Shown here: piece after piece, positions 39,615-49,228 of the stretch
Position numbering within the stretch: position 1 is the first letter of the stretch
Layout: every line of letters begins with the position of its first letter
Made by a program: the position numbers and the translations under genes
Assembly: GCF_900112475.1 (NCBI RefSeq)
Contig: NZ_FOLW01000004.1
Coordinates: 157,249 to 221,248 of the forward strand
Origin: Pragia fontium DSM 5563 = ATCC 49100
GTDB lineage: Bacteria; Pseudomonadota; Gammaproteobacteria; Enterobacterales; Enterobacteriaceae
Direction: 5' to 3'
DNA length: 64,000 nucleotides
Notes under the pieces: model-generated
Told to the model about the DNA's origin: nothing
Databases searched by the model: none
The model's input: the letters and a program-made list of their open reading frames with translations, nothing else

Positions 39615-40751
39615 ATGCAGTGCGCGCTTCATGCCGCGGGGCTTTGTTATTCATGTCAGTGGATAGATAAGCCCTATACGCAGCAATTACAAGATAAACA
39701 GCAGGATCTGGAAAGGCTATTGTCGGGGTTGGCAGTTGAAACGTGGCTGAAAACAGTGAGCAGCGAACAGTCCGCATTTAGAAATAAAGCGAAAATGGTG
39801 ATTAGCGGTAGCGTAGAACGGCCAGTGCTGGGTTTACCGTTCAAGGATGGGGTAGCCGTCGATCTCTGTGATTGTCCGCTGTATCCACCATCGATGCGCG
39901 ATGCTTTCCCGTTATTAAAGCAATTTATACAACGGGCTGGACTTACCCCTTACAACGTTGAGCGTCGAAGAGGCGAGCTGAAATTTATTTTGTTAACCCA
40001 GAGCCGTCTAGACGACGGACTGATGTTACGCTTTGTTTTACGTTCCGAAGTAAAACTACAGCAGCTCAGGGATGCATTACCTTGGCTACAGCAGCAATTG
40101 CCTCAGTTACGGGTGATTTCCGCCAATATTCAGCCAGTTCATATGGCGGTGTTGGAAGGCGAGCAAGAGATAATGTTAACCCAGCAGCAGGCGCTGGAAG
40201 AGCATTTCAATGAGATTCCTTTGTTTGTTCGCCCTCGCAGTTTCTTTCAGACTAACCCTGAGGTTGCCGAGAAACTGTATGCCACTGCTCAAGAATGGGT
40301 TGCTGAACTCGATATCCGTAGCATGTGGGATTTGTTTTGTGGCGTTGGTGGCTTTGGTCTGCACTGTGCATCGACATCTAAGATTCGATTAACCGGCATT
40401 GAAATCAGCGCTGAAGCTATTGAATGCGCTAAACGCTCTGCGCAGGCGATAGGGCTGGAAGATATCCATTTTGACGCGCTGGATTCAACCCAGTTTGCCG
40501 AAAGCAAGTTTCAGCAAGATATTCCCGAACTGGTGCTGGTCAATCCGCCACGCCGGGGAATTGGCGCTGAACTGTGTCGTTATCTGAGTCAGATGGCACC
40601 TGACTACATTATTTATTCCAGTTGCAACCCCCAAACGATGGCAAAGGATATCCGGCAATTGACCGGTTACCGCATCATTAAAATCCAGCCGTTTGATATG
40701 TTTCCGCATACTGCTCACTATGAAGTGCTGACTCTATTGCAGCGTCAATAA
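39615..40751 (+). CDS. rlmC: 23S rRNA (uracil-747-C5)-methyltransferase RlmC
   Basis: This 378-residue SAM-dependent methyltransferase targets U747 of 23S rRNA. Its four iron-sulfur cysteines are visible (C3, C11, C14 and the LCDCPLY pair), as are SAM motif [22 protein letters not shown], and the catalytic Cys in [12 protein letters not shown] 39615 gives the E. coli-like start MQCALHAAG with CGGAG upstream; an in-frame TTG at 39606 is rejected. Its 3' end overlaps convergent ogt by 7 bp. Confidence 0.96.
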   Translation: MQCALHAAGLCYSCQWIDKPYTQQLQDKQQDLERLLSGLAVETWLKTVSSEQSAFRNKAKMVISGSVERPVLGLPFKDGVAVDLCDCPLYPPSMRDAFPLLKQFIQRAGLTPYNVERRRGELKFILLTQSRLDDGLMLRFVLRSEVKLQQLRDALPWLQQQLPQLRVISANIQPVHMAVLEGEQEIMLTQQQALEEHFNEIPLFVRPRSFFQTNPEVAEKLYATAQEWVAELDIRSMWDLFCGVGGFGLHCASTSKIRLTGIEISAEAIECAKRSAQAIGLEDIHFDALDSTQFAESKFQQDIPELVLVNPPRRGIGAELCRYLSQMAPDYIIYSSCNPQTMAKDIRQLTGYRIIKIQPFDMFPHTAHYEVLTLLQRQ

Positions 40752-41257
40752 TCAAGGGAATATTGACGATTCTCTTTATAGCTAATGCCTTCCAGATCCA
40801 GCAGCGCTTTTTTCACCGCTAATCCACCTGAATAGCCCGTCAGCGTTCCGCTCCGTCCCAGAACGCGATGGCAGGGCAAAATAATGGCGATAGGATTAGC
40901 CCCCACCGCACCACCAACCGCTTGTGCGCCTTTGGGTTTGTTGATGGCTGCGGCGATGTCGCCGTAGCTGACGATTTCGGCATAACCAATGTTTTTTAAC
41001 TGCTGCCACACCGCTTTCTGGAATTCAGAGCCTTCCGGTTCACAGGGAATGTCTGTGAAGCTGACGATCTTCCCGGCGAAGTAATCAGACAGCATGGTGA
41101 TAACCTGATTGATAATTGGGGACGCTTTGCCGTCAATCCATCCAGCTTCCGGCTGGCGTTGTTCCACCTCATTAGGCAGCCAAAGCTGACGCAGGGCGAT
41201 ATCGTCTGCAACAATGCGTAGATTACCGACTGGGGAGAGGTAAAGTTGGTGATACAT
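40745..41257 (-). CDS. ogt: Methylated-DNA-protein-cysteine methyltransferase Ogt
   Basis: This 170-residue suicide repair protein removes alkyl groups from O6-guanine and O4-thymine. The acceptor site PCHRV has Cys at 129, preceded by [16 protein letters not shown] and followed by [13 protein letters not shown]; a helix-turn-helix lies near [18 protein letters not shown]. Length fits Ogt rather than the longer Ada. It is convergent with rlmC, with a 7-bp overlap of coding ends. Confidence 0.94.
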   Translation of the reverse strand: MYHQLYLSPVGNLRIVADDIALRQLWLPNEVEQRQPEAGWIDGKASPIINQVITMLSDYFAGKIVSFTDIPCEPEGSEFQKAVWQQLKNIGYAEIVSYGDIAAAINKPKGAQAVGGAVGANPIAIILPCHRVLGRSGTLTGYSGGLAVKKALLDLEGISYKENRQYSLDY

Positions 41258-41310
41258 GGCGATACTCCTTTAGCGGCATAATGGCAAAAATAGTATCACT
41301 GGCCAGTTAA

Positions 41311-41340
41311 AATAAAAACGGCCTCAGGAAAAGAGGCCGC
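41311..41340 (-). terminator. Terminator of artJ
   Basis: On the - strand CGGCCTC-TTTTCCT-GAGGCCG is followed by TTTTTATTTT, 24 bp after the artJ stop. Confidence 0.9.
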
Positions 41341-41363
41341 TAATAATACAGGGCTAGGTTTTG

Positions 41364-42095
41364 TTACTGTGGGAACCATTTTTTGCTGATTTGTTGATAG
41401 GTTCCATCTTTTTTCACTGCATCTAATGCGGCATTAATTTTATTGGCTAACGCAGCGTTATCCAGACGAACTGCGATACCCAGACCGGCGCCAAAGTAGG
41501 CCGGATCGGCAACGTGTTCACCCAGGGTTGTCAATTCAGGACTGGTTTTCAGCCACTCATTAACCGCCGCCGTATCACCAAATACCGCATCTATCCGACC
41601 ATTTTTCAGGTCAATAACCGCCGTTTGATAACTATCATAAGGCACGGTTTTAATTTCCGGGTGTTTATCATTGAGATATTTTTGGTGGGTTGAACCGTTT
41701 TCCATCCCAACTTTTTTACCTTTCATTTGATCAACCGAAGTAATGGTGCCTTTACGGACCAGCAGCACGGCGGAGTTGGCATAGTAAGGTTGGCTAAATA
41801 ACACCTGCTTGCTGCGCTCTGCGGTGATATCCATTCCGGAAATAACCGCATCATAACGACGGAATTTCAATGCAGGAATCAGGCTGTCAAAGGCATGATT
41901 AGAGAAGGTACATTCAGTCTTCATCTCTTTACACAGCGCTTTGGCCAAATCGATATCGAATCCGGCAATTTTGCTGTCTTTGTCCATAAACTCAAATGGA
42001 GGATAAGTTGCAGACGAGGCGAAACGGATAGGATCGGCAGCCTGAACAGATAATGCTGCACCGGCTAACAATAGGGTAGCTACAACTTTCTTCAT
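41364..42095 (-). CDS. artJ: Arginine ABC transporter substrate-binding protein ArtJ
   Basis: This 243-residue periplasmic solute-binding protein has a signal peptide (cleavage after VQA, residue 19) and family marks SATYPPFEF, GFDIDLAKALCKEMKTEC, FDSLIPALKFRRYDAVISGMDIT and GMENGSTHQKY. It is closer to E. coli ArtJ (strict L-arginine binding) than ArtI from these segments. It is monocistronic with its own terminator; the ArtPQM permease is not in the window. Two tandem ARG-box-like sites upstream suggest ArgR repression. Confidence 0.92.
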   Translation of the reverse strand: MKKVVATLLLAGAALSVQAADPIRFASSATYPPFEFMDKDSKIAGFDIDLAKALCKEMKTECTFSNHAFDSLIPALKFRRYDAVISGMDITAERSKQVLFSQPYYANSAVLLVRKGTITSVDQMKGKKVGMENGSTHQKYLNDKHPEIKTVPYDSYQTAVIDLKNGRIDAVFGDTAAVNEWLKTSPELTTLGEHVADPAYFGAGLGIAVRLDNAALANKINAALDAVKKDGTYQQISKKWFPQ

Positions 42096-42145
42096 AATAA
42101 TGACTCCAATAATAAAATAGTCGCGCTGACTAAAAAATCGAATGA

Positions 42146-42184
42146 AGTGAATATATAGTCATTAAATATGAATAAGCAAGCAAA
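42146..42184 (-). promoter_or_regulatory. Candidate tandem ARG boxes upstream of artJ
   Basis: AGTGAATATATAGTCATT (42146-42163) matches the ARG box TGAAT-N4-ATTCA with one change. After exactly 3 bp a weaker TATGAATAAGCAAGCAAA (42167-42184) follows. The 3-bp spacing is that of ArgR operators. Confidence 0.6.
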
Positions 42185-42237
42185 ATCTGACTATTCATAA
42201 AAATAGCGGTAAAAAAGTTAGCCTAAGAGCAAAACCA

Positions 42238-42274
42238 ATAAAAAATCCCGACATAAAAAATGATGTCGGGATTA
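42238..42274 (-). terminator. Terminator of rimO
   Basis: On the - strand AATCCCGACAT / ATGTCGGGATT form a perfect 11-bp stem with an 8-nt loop, then TTTTTTATTGG. Confidence 0.9.
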
Positions 42275-42300
42275 ATAGACTACAGCGTGAAAGGGGGAAA

Positions 42301-43632
42301 TTAACGGACGACAGAACCCCAAAGGTCGTACTCGTCGGCATTCTCAATTTTCACCTGAACAATCTCGCCCACTTTAACCTGAGTTTCCTGATTCAGATAA
42401 ACAACGCCGTCAATTTCCGGGGCATCGGCCATACTACGGCCAATCGCGCCTTCTGCATCAACTTCATCGATAATAACCGGTAGCGTCAGGCCAACTTTAT
42501 CCTGTAGGCGTTGGGTGGAAATTTGCTGTTGTAGCTGCATAAAGCGGTGGAAGCGCTCTTCTTTAACGTCTTCATCTACTTGATCAGCCAATTCATTTGC
42601 GGCAGCGCCTTCAACCGGGCTGTATTTAAAGCAGCCAACGCGATCGAGTTTAGCCTCACGCAGGAAATCCAGCAGCATAGTGAAGTCTTCTTCCGTTTCG
42701 CCGGGGAAGCCAACAATAAAGGTTGAACGTAGGGTTAACTGCGGACAAATTTCACGCCAGCGTTTAATTCGCTCCAGAGTACGCTCAACGGAACCCGGGC
42801 GCTTCATCGCTTTTAGAATTTTCGGGCTGGCATGTTGCAGCGGAATATCCAGATAAGGCAGGATTTTTCCCGCGGCCATCAGTGGAATAACATCATCAAC
42901 ATGTGGATAAGGGTAGACATAGTGCAGGCGAACCCAAATACCTAATGAGGAAAGCTGCTCACACAGGCTGACCATATCAGTTTTAACCGGCTGTCCATTC
43001 CAAAAACCGGTGCGGTGTTTGATATCGACGCCGTAAGCTGAGGTGTCCTGAGAAATAACCAGTAGCTCTTTCACTCCGGCTTCCGCCAAACGCTTTGCTT
43101 CATCCAGCACTGAACCGATAGGGCGGCTATCCAGATCGCCGCGCATTGACGGAATAATGCAGAAAGTACAGCGATGATTACAGCCTTCCGATATTTTTAA
43201 ATAGGCATAGTGCTTTGGAGTAAGCTTTACTCCTTGAGCCGGAACCAGACTGGTGAACGGATTAAACTCAGGCTTGGGGGCATAGGTATGCACGTGTTTT
43301 AACACCTGCTCATAGCTATGGGGACCCGTAATCTCCAGTACCTTGGGGTGAACTTCACGAATCTGATCTTCTTTGGCACCCAGACACCCGGTAACAATCA
43401 CTTTACCGTTTTCGGTTAATGCTTCACCGATGGCTTCCAGTGATTCCTGAACGGCACCTTCAATAAAACCGCAGGTGTTAACGATAACTAAGTCTGCACC
43501 TTCGTAACTGGGAACCACTTGATAACCTTCAGTTCGTAGTTCGGTCAAAATACGTTCTGAATCGACCAGGTTTTTCGGGCAGCCAAGGGAAACAAAGCCG
43601 ACGGTTGGTGCTTGGGGTGTAGTATTGGACAT
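42301..43632 (-). CDS. rimO: Ribosomal protein S12 methylthiotransferase RimO
   Basis: This 443-residue radical-SAM enzyme adds a methylthio group to Asp89 of ribosomal protein S12. The N-terminal iron-sulfur cysteines are C18, C54 and C83; the radical-SAM CxxxCxxC motif is C151-C155-C158 ([11 protein letters not shown]); a TRAM domain forms the C-terminus. Length is typical. It lies downstream in the same direction as the autotransporter at 43817 but is separated from it by a terminator. Confidence 0.97.
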   Translation of the reverse strand: MSNTTPQAPTVGFVSLGCPKNLVDSERILTELRTEGYQVVPSYEGADLVIVNTCGFIEGAVQESLEAIGEALTENGKVIVTGCLGAKEDQIREVHPKVLEITGPHSYEQVLKHVHTYAPKPEFNPFTSLVPAQGVKLTPKHYAYLKISEGCNHRCTFCIIPSMRGDLDSRPIGSVLDEAKRLAEAGVKELLVISQDTSAYGVDIKHRTGFWNGQPVKTDMVSLCEQLSSLGIWVRLHYVYPYPHVDDVIPLMAAGKILPYLDIPLQHASPKILKAMKRPGSVERTLERIKRWREICPQLTLRSTFIVGFPGETEEDFTMLLDFLREAKLDRVGCFKYSPVEGAAANELADQVDEDVKEERFHRFMQLQQQISTQRLQDKVGLTLPVIIDEVDAEGAIGRSMADAPEIDGVVYLNQETQVKVGEIVQVKIENADEYDLWGSVVR

Positions 43633-43759
43633 TACTCAAAACTCATTGATGTCGTCATGCAGCAGAAGAGCGATTCTTCGGTGTCTATGACTGTTAGGAA
43701 TTAGGGCGAATTCTACCGATGTCGAGATGAAATTTATATAGCTATGTTTGGTCGTCTGG

Positions 43760-43795
43760 TAATAAACCGACTGAAAAGCTTATTTTCAGTCGGTT
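43760..43795 (-). terminator. Terminator of glycine-rich autotransporter
   Basis: On the - strand AACCGACTGAAAA / TTTTCAGTCGGTT form a perfect 13-bp stem with a 5-nt loop, followed by TTTATT. Confidence 0.85.
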
Positions 43796-43816
43796 ACCAA
43801 TAAAGCATGTGATAAA

Positions 43817-46531
43817 TTAGAAACGGTACTTGATGCCTACGGTGAGTGATGTATCACTATAGCCATTTCCACCTAACTGTTGGGCGACGTTTGTCCATAG
43901 GTTTAGGTGGCGGTTTACTTGTCCTTCGGTACCTAATTTTAATTCGCCAATATGACGACTACCGGCCTGTTGGACACGGTTTGTATCAAGAATAGCGCCA
44001 GCCTGTTTACTGTTATACAACCAGTTGATTTCAGCATAAGTTGTAAATAATTTTTCAGTGCCTTTGTCTTTATCACTGACACCTTCACGTGAAAGCGTCA
44101 GTCCCAGTCGAGTTTGTATATTATCACTGCCGCTGGAACTGATGGCTGTTCCATTAATATCCGTATGGTCGTCGGCTTTGATACCGCTCCAGATTATTTG
44201 TGAATGTGGAGTGAAATAGACATTGCCATTGATTCCCTGATAGAGATCTAAGCGATAGCCCGTTTCCATTGAGGCACTAAAGCCATTAATATCATAATCC
44301 TCGCTTGAAAGTTGTTGTCCGTCTACTTTCGCCTTCAGCCAGCTGTATTGGATCCAGCTATCAACATAGGCACCATGCAAGGTATTCGCATCTTGAAACC
44401 AAGTGCTATAGATACCGGTGTTATAACCATTAACGGTATTTTTGGAGATATGACCTGTACGTGGGGCATTGGTTTTACTCTTTGCCTCACCGTATCCAGC
44501 GATTAAGCCAAAACCAATACGACCAGTGTCGTCAGTTTGTAAGCTAAATATTTCACCACCGCCCTGAACGACATAACTGTTTGTTGTGTTATGCAACTGT
44601 CCTGAGCTATCACGAGAACGCGTATGGGAGCCCACTTGGCGTAACCACATACTGGAGTTTTCAGCCCGACCTTCGCGACCTTTCAGGTTAAGGTTAAACA
44701 GCTTGCTCGCCGCGGCCATGTTTGCCATATAACCGCCAGCTTCAGGGTGATAAACTTTGTCGCTGTTGCCATCAGCTAACTCTGAACGTAAATACCAGTT
44801 GCCATCTTCTTCATTGAGTCCATTTTTGTACAAAAAGTACTCGTAAGCGCCGATGGTGACACGATTTTTTAGCGTGAATATCCCGTTGGATTGACCGGCC
44901 ACCTTCACGACTTCAATGTTATGAATATTATTGAGCGTTCGAGCACCGTTTGTTTTAATGTTATTAACAATAATGCCGGTTTCACCACTGGTATCACCCG
45001 CTACGATGAGTTTATCGGTTAACGAATTAGCGCCATTGAGAAGGGTATTTAATATCAGTGTTCCACCACCGGTATAGTTACCGTTTACCGTTAAGGTATT
45101 ACCGGCTGAACTTCCCGCTAGATTAATCACACCATTGTTAATTAATGACCCCATATTTAAATTGCCAGGGGCGACGTCTTGATAGTTAACGATAGAGTTC
45201 AAGGCCGCAATGGTTCCGTTGTTCTCAACGGTGCCGTTAACGCTGCCTAAACCACTTAGGGTCGCTTCACTACCAATCGTGATATTACCTAACAATTCTG
45301 CGGAATTATTTTGATCGCCGATATTCAGCACACCGCCTTCAACAAGCCAGTTTGATGCCGCCGTATTTTGCCCGGTCAGGGTCCATATTCCGCTGTTCTG
45401 CTTTTTGTAAGTATCAAATCCACTAAATTGTGAGTCACTACTTTGGTTTAATGTTTCGACCAGGCTATCTAAAGCGAAACGGTTTCCACCGCCACTTAAT
45501 ATCAGCGTATTATTTGTTCCTTGAGCAAGAACATTCCCTGTCAGGTTGTAATTACCTGAAAGTTCTAATGTATTATTGTTGCCAATCAGTTCGATGGCAT
45601 TAGCATTGATTTGCTGGGAACCATCTTTACCACCGGCAATGAGTCCTTCATTGACAATGATATTATTGTCACCTGTTATTTTTATACCAATACCGCCATT
45701 ACCCGCGATTTTTCCTTCAGCAGGCGTGCCGCCTTCGCCGCCAATGATTGAGGCCGAATTTTGGTTCGTTATCGTATTATTATTAGATGTAAGGGTGATT
45801 GCATTACCGGCGGCGGCACCATCACCTTCGCCTTCATTATTAAAGTCAGGAAAATAGCCTTTACCGCCATTACCACCTGTGATGGTGGCGGTTGAAAAGT
45901 TGGTTAGGGTTAATTGACCATTTGTTATGGAAATACCATCGCCACCAATGCCGCCATGGCCCTGTGTAATGCCTGTACCAGTATATCCACCATTATCGGC
46001 ATCACCACCAGAAATGACGGCATTAGCCCGGTTTTCTAATACGAGAATCCCTGAGGAAACCAGAAGAGCATCTCCGCCATTGCCGCCAAAAACAGCATTG
46101 CTGCCACCTTTACCGCCTTTAAGGTTGCCCGAATTAAATATCTCACCTTGTGAGAAGGTGTTATCAAGTTTAAGGGCTGCGCCAGCGTTGCTTGTTGGTA
46201 TATCAGGGACAGTGCGTTCTCCATTGCCACCGATTACGTTGACGCTGCTATTTATTATTAGTTGTGAAGGCGTGTTCGCTACTGGTGACCATATAATACC
46301 TTCCTGAGCATCATCGCCATTAGATTGGTCACCATTAGTACCAAAAACATCTGATGAAATGGTTTCATTTGATGAGGTAAGCGTCGTGGTTTCAGCATTG
46401 ATAAAGGGTGACGCACCAAGAGAGATTAAAAGCAAAGGTGTTGAAATTGAGTTTATTGATAATTTGCGAATAAGTGTTTTTTGGTTTTTAATGTTAAAAT
46501 TTTCACAATGGGTATTAATTGTCTTTTTCAT
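43817..46531 (-). CDS. Glycine-rich autotransporter, second family
   Basis: This 904-residue type V autotransporter has a long signal peptide (basic N-region of about 25 residues, core ISTPLLLISLGASPF, cleavage after INA near 46). The passenger is Gly/Asn-rich with recurrent GGNGG-type units (GGKGGSNAVFGGNGGDAL, ITGGNGGKG, IIGGEGG) and later N-NTL repeats, then an autochaperone-like segment ending in ISRS-like NWYLRSELA. The barrel (about the last 290 residues, from YMANMAAASKLFNLNLKGREGR) ends in YRF. The barrel differs from the array at 1-18905, so this is an AIDA-like protein of separate descent. No protease motif. Its promoter must be in the 46532-47154 gap. Adhesion or biofilm role is inferred. 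Confidence 0.92.
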   Translation of the reverse strand: MKKTINTHCENFNIKNQKTLIRKLSINSISTPLLLISLGASPFINAETTTLTSSNETISSDVFGTNGDQSNGDDAQEGIIWSPVANTPSQLIINSSVNVIGGNGERTVPDIPTSNAGAALKLDNTFSQGEIFNSGNLKGGKGGSNAVFGGNGGDALLVSSGILVLENRANAVISGGDADNGGYTGTGITQGHGGIGGDGISITNGQLTLTNFSTATITGGNGGKGYFPDFNNEGEGDGAAAGNAITLTSNNNTITNQNSASIIGGEGGTPAEGKIAGNGGIGIKITGDNNIIVNEGLIAGGKDGSQQINANAIELIGNNNTLELSGNYNLTGNVLAQGTNNTLILSGGGNRFALDSLVETLNQSSDSQFSGFDTYKKQNSGIWTLTGQNTAASNWLVEGGVLNIGDQNNSAELLGNITIGSEATLSGLGSVNGTVENNGTIAALNSIVNYQDVAPGNLNMGSLINNGVINLAGSSAGNTLTVNGNYTGGGTLILNTLLNGANSLTDKLIVAGDTSGETGIIVNNIKTNGARTLNNIHNIEVVKVAGQSNGIFTLKNRVTIGAYEYFLYKNGLNEEDGNWYLRSELADGNSDKVYHPEAGGYMANMAAASKLFNLNLKGREGRAENSSMWLRQVGSHTRSRDSSGQLHNTTNSYVVQGGGEIFSLQTDDTGRIGFGLIAGYGEAKSKTNAPRTGHISKNTVNGYNTGIYSTWFQDANTLHGAYVDSWIQYSWLKAKVDGQQLSSEDYDINGFSASMETGYRLDLYQGINGNVYFTPHSQIIWSGIKADDHTDINGTAISSSGSDNIQTRLGLTLSREGVSDKDKGTEKLFTTYAEINWLYNSKQAGAILDTNRVQQAGSRHIGELKLGTEGQVNRHLNLWTNVAQQLGGNGYSDTSLTVGIKYRF

Positions 46532-47154
46532 GTTTACTCTTCACTGCTCCTTTGTTTTTCATTCCATCTAATTGTTTTATATGGCTAAAAAATCTATCTC
46601 TTAATGCTTATTGTCCTTGTGTGGTTTAAGTGGACAAATAAAATGATTGCTTAGTGTGCTAAGCAATGTGTATAGACGTATTAAATGGTTTTAAAATGTA
46701 TCAGGATAATACTTTATACTATTATTTAATTATTGATAAGCTTTTTTGTTAAATGTAAAAATAAACAATTTGTTTTTTCTAATGAGTTATTTTTATTGGT
46801 GTTTTTATTTTTAATGACCGCCATTTATATAAGGTTATTTTTAATTAAAAATTAAATTTTCTTCTTGTGAGTTTTTGGGTTAATTAATATTTGTATGATG
46901 TAATGGGTATATAAACCGTATTCAACCGAAATATTTTTTGACGTAAGGTTGCCTGTAGCCAAGAAAAATGCGGCTAACGGTGCACTCACCATTTGTGAAG
47001 TCTGATGCTTATGTTGTTGATTATTGCGATACTTCGATGTGTTTAAAAGTAACGGGTGCGATTGTAGGGAGAGTGAGATTCATGTGAATGAAATTTACAC
47101 CGGAAGTAAATTAACAGCGCTACACTGCCAATCATTCCACCCGTTACTTAAATA
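46532..47154. other. AT-rich intergenic region with 12-bp inverted repeat
   Basis: No gene was found in this stretch, which is AT-rich up to about 46910. AAGTAACGGGTG (47047-47058) and CACCCGTTACTT (47138-47149) are perfect inverted repeats enclosing 79 bp, inside which a smaller hairpin AATTTAC / GTAAATT sits at about 47091-47111. The right arm ends 5 bp from the IclR-gene stop codon, so it may terminate that gene or be a small repeat element. Confidence 0.55.
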
Positions 47155-47916
47155 TTATTCTATATGCCCTAAACGGCGAGAAACCACTTGAGAAACGTTC
47201 TTCAAGTCTTCAATAACCTGCTCTAATTTAGGCTTCATTCGATTGGTGGGGCCTGCAACGCTGATTGCGCCGATAACATTATCCGTATAGTTAAAAATAG
47301 GTTTTGCGACGCAAGTCAGGCCTTCTTCATTTTCTTCATTATCAAATGAATAGCCTTTCAGGCGTATATCTGCAAGCGCCTCGTATAACCCAACACGATC
47401 GGTAATGGTATTTTCAGTATATTTTACCAGCGGCTCTTTGAGCTGTAGATCAATTTCTTCCTGTGATTGATGAGCTAATAGGGCTTTACCAATGCCGGTG
47501 CAATAGGCGGGCATACGACTGCCTAAGTGTGCGTTAGTCTGAATGGCCAGCGTACCTTCGCTTTTATATAAATAGACAACATGGCCATGGTTATAAACGC
47601 CTAAAAAACAGGTTTCCTGAGTCAGGCTGGACAGTTTTTTTAAATAAGGAATCGCCACTTCAACCAAATTAACATTCATCAGGCCTTTAATACCAAGCTC
47701 CAGTGATTTTATATCTAAAATATAACGCTCGGTCAGGTTATCTAATGTCACATACTCTCTGAGCTTCAGCGTTTCTAAAATTCTGAAGACGGTTGTTTTA
47801 GCAATTTTTGTATTTTTAGCTAAGTCAGCGAGTGAGATACCGGTAGGGTGGTTACTGACGCTTTCAAGAATGGTTAATACTTTATCGATACTTGATGAAT
47901 TGAGTTTATCTGACAT
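47155..47916 (-). CDS. IclR-family transcriptional regulator of the catabolic operon
   Basis: This 253-residue protein has an N-terminal winged helix-turn-helix (about residues 8-70, GISLADLAKNTKIAKTTVFRILETL) and a C-terminal IclR effector domain (LGSRMPAYCTGIGKALLA, CVAKPIFNYTDNVIGAISVAGPTNRM). It is divergent from the operon starting at 48193, with 276 bp between them that contain several palindromes of the TGGAA/TTCCA type used by IclR regulators. It is most likely the local regulator of that operon; whether it represses or activates, and its effector (probably the 2-keto-3-deoxy acid or the substrate), is unknown. Confidence 0.92.
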   Translation of the reverse strand: MSDKLNSSSIDKVLTILESVSNHPTGISLADLAKNTKIAKTTVFRILETLKLREYVTLDNLTERYILDIKSLELGIKGLMNVNLVEVAIPYLKKLSSLTQETCFLGVYNHGHVVYLYKSEGTLAIQTNAHLGSRMPAYCTGIGKALLAHQSQEEIDLQLKEPLVKYTENTITDRVGLYEALADIRLKGYSFDNEENEEGLTCVAKPIFNYTDNVIGAISVAGPTNRMKPKLEQVIEDLKNVSQVVSRRLGHIE

Positions 47917-48064
47917 AAATATGAGTTCTGTTTATGGAACGATAATCCATTATAACCTCAATTTTTACTGAGGGAATAGAACATCGCTGCCTTACTACAT
48001 CCCCATCCATCGTTTATGACCTTTCCTGACCTCCTTGTGTGATAACCATCACGAATTCATTTAA

Positions 48065-48120
48065 ATGGAATTGCGTTCCGTTATTTGCGTGATTACATTG
48101 AATATGGAATGGCGTTCCAT
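48065..48120. promoter_or_regulatory. Candidate IclR operators
   Basis: ATGGAA-TTGCG-TTCCGT (48065-48081) and ATGGAA-TGGCG-TTCCAT (48104-48120) share sequence and are 39 bp apart centre to centre; the second is a perfect 6-bp-arm palindrome. Looser relatives occur at 47934-47950 (ATGGA...TCCAT, next to the regulator start) and 48138-48152 (TGGAATGATATTTCA). The position suits control of both divergent units. Confidence 0.7.
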
Positions 48121-48192
48121 TTATTTTTTTTTTTGACTGGAATGATATTTCAACGTTAGAGGCCGTAAAATCTCTTCAATTAAGGAATAACC

Positions 48193-49224
48193 ATGTTTAT
48201 TGTTACTATTGACTCAGGTACCACCAACACCCGGGTCAGAGTATGTCAGGGGAACGCCGTCATTGCTGAAGCTAGTGGTGCCGTTGGCGTTAGAGATACG
48301 GCCATTACCGGTAGTCAATGTGCATTAGTTGAAGGCGTAAGAAGCGTTTTACATCAGGCGTTGAGTAAAGCCAATGTGAACGTTGAATCTGATGAGATGC
48401 AGATTTTAGCCTCCGGCATGATCACTTCGAATATGGGGTTATGTGAAATTCCCCATCTCTCTGCACCAGTCAACCGTGATGACCTGGCCTCCGGGGCTGT
48501 ACAAAAAGTATTACCTGAAATTATTGATCATCCGATCTGGTTTATACCCGGCGTTAAAAATAACGTTTCAAAGGTTGATCTAAGCTGTTGTGAACTAATG
48601 GATGTGATGCGCGGTGAAGAAACAGAAACCATCGGGGCAATATCACTATTTGATATCAATGGTCCTGCGCTGATTATTCTGCCGGGGTCTCATTCTAAAT
48701 TCGTCAAACTGGATAACCATAATCATATCGTTAGCAGCGCGACCACCATTGCTGGCGAACTACTCAGCGTGGTCACGCAAAATACCATTCTCGCTAATTC
48801 ACTGGATAGTCAGTTCACCAACAATATTGATCAAGAGTACTTACTCAAAGGCGCTAAATTGTGTCAGGAAGTAGGGCTGGCCCGCAGCTGCTTTTCCGTA
48901 CGTATTCTGGATTTATTCAGTCAAACCACACTAAATCAACGCGCGAATTTTTTACTCGGGACTATTTTGTACTCCGATATTTTGACTATTAAGAATAGTC
49001 AGGCATTAGCGTTTGAGGCGGATTCCACCATTGTCATTTGCGGCAAGAAAATCTTAAGGCAGGGGTTAGAAATACTCATCAAAGAGGATGAGTTTTTTAT
49101 CGGCAAGATTATTGCCGTGGATGAGGATAGCAGTAAACCACTCTCCGTTATCGGTGCAAAACTGATTGCCGAACGGATTAATGAATTGAAAAACCAACCT
49201 ACCAAGCAGTTAGCCGGAGAATAA
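48193..49224 (+). CDS. 2-dehydro-3-deoxygalactonokinase (DgoK-like)
   Basis: This 343-residue kinase of the DgoK family has an ATP-binding start FIVTIDSGTTNTRVRV and the motifs ASGMITSNMGLCEIPH, MRGEETETIGA and LPGSHSKFVKLD. DgoK phosphorylates 2-keto-3-deoxy-D-galactonate at O6. It is the first gene of the operon, 4 bp from the aldolase. In the E. coli dgo operon the partner dehydratase is DgoD; none is present here, and the ammonia-eliminating enzyme at 53397 may fill that place. Specificity for the galacto or gluco form cannot be decided from sequence. Confidence 0.87.
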   Translation: MFIVTIDSGTTNTRVRVCQGNAVIAEASGAVGVRDTAITGSQCALVEGVRSVLHQALSKANVNVESDEMQILASGMITSNMGLCEIPHLSAPVNRDDLASGAVQKVLPEIIDHPIWFIPGVKNNVSKVDLSCCELMDVMRGEETETIGAISLFDINGPALIILPGSHSKFVKLDNHNHIVSSATTIAGELLSVVTQNTILANSLDSQFTNNIDQEYLLKGAKLCQEVGLARSCFSVRILDLFSQTTLNQRANFLLGTILYSDILTIKNSQALAFEADSTIVICGKKILRQGLEILIKEDEFFIGKIIAVDEDSSKPLSVIGAKLIAERINELKNQPTKQLAGE

Positions 49225-49228
49225 TAAT

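Noticed and set aside
46741-46860. A further copy of the autotransporter upstream motif before the glycine-rich autotransporter (- strand)
   Set aside because: There is some resemblance (TTAGA...TTGTTTATTT), but it needs a gap and the region is so AT-rich that the match is not convincing.
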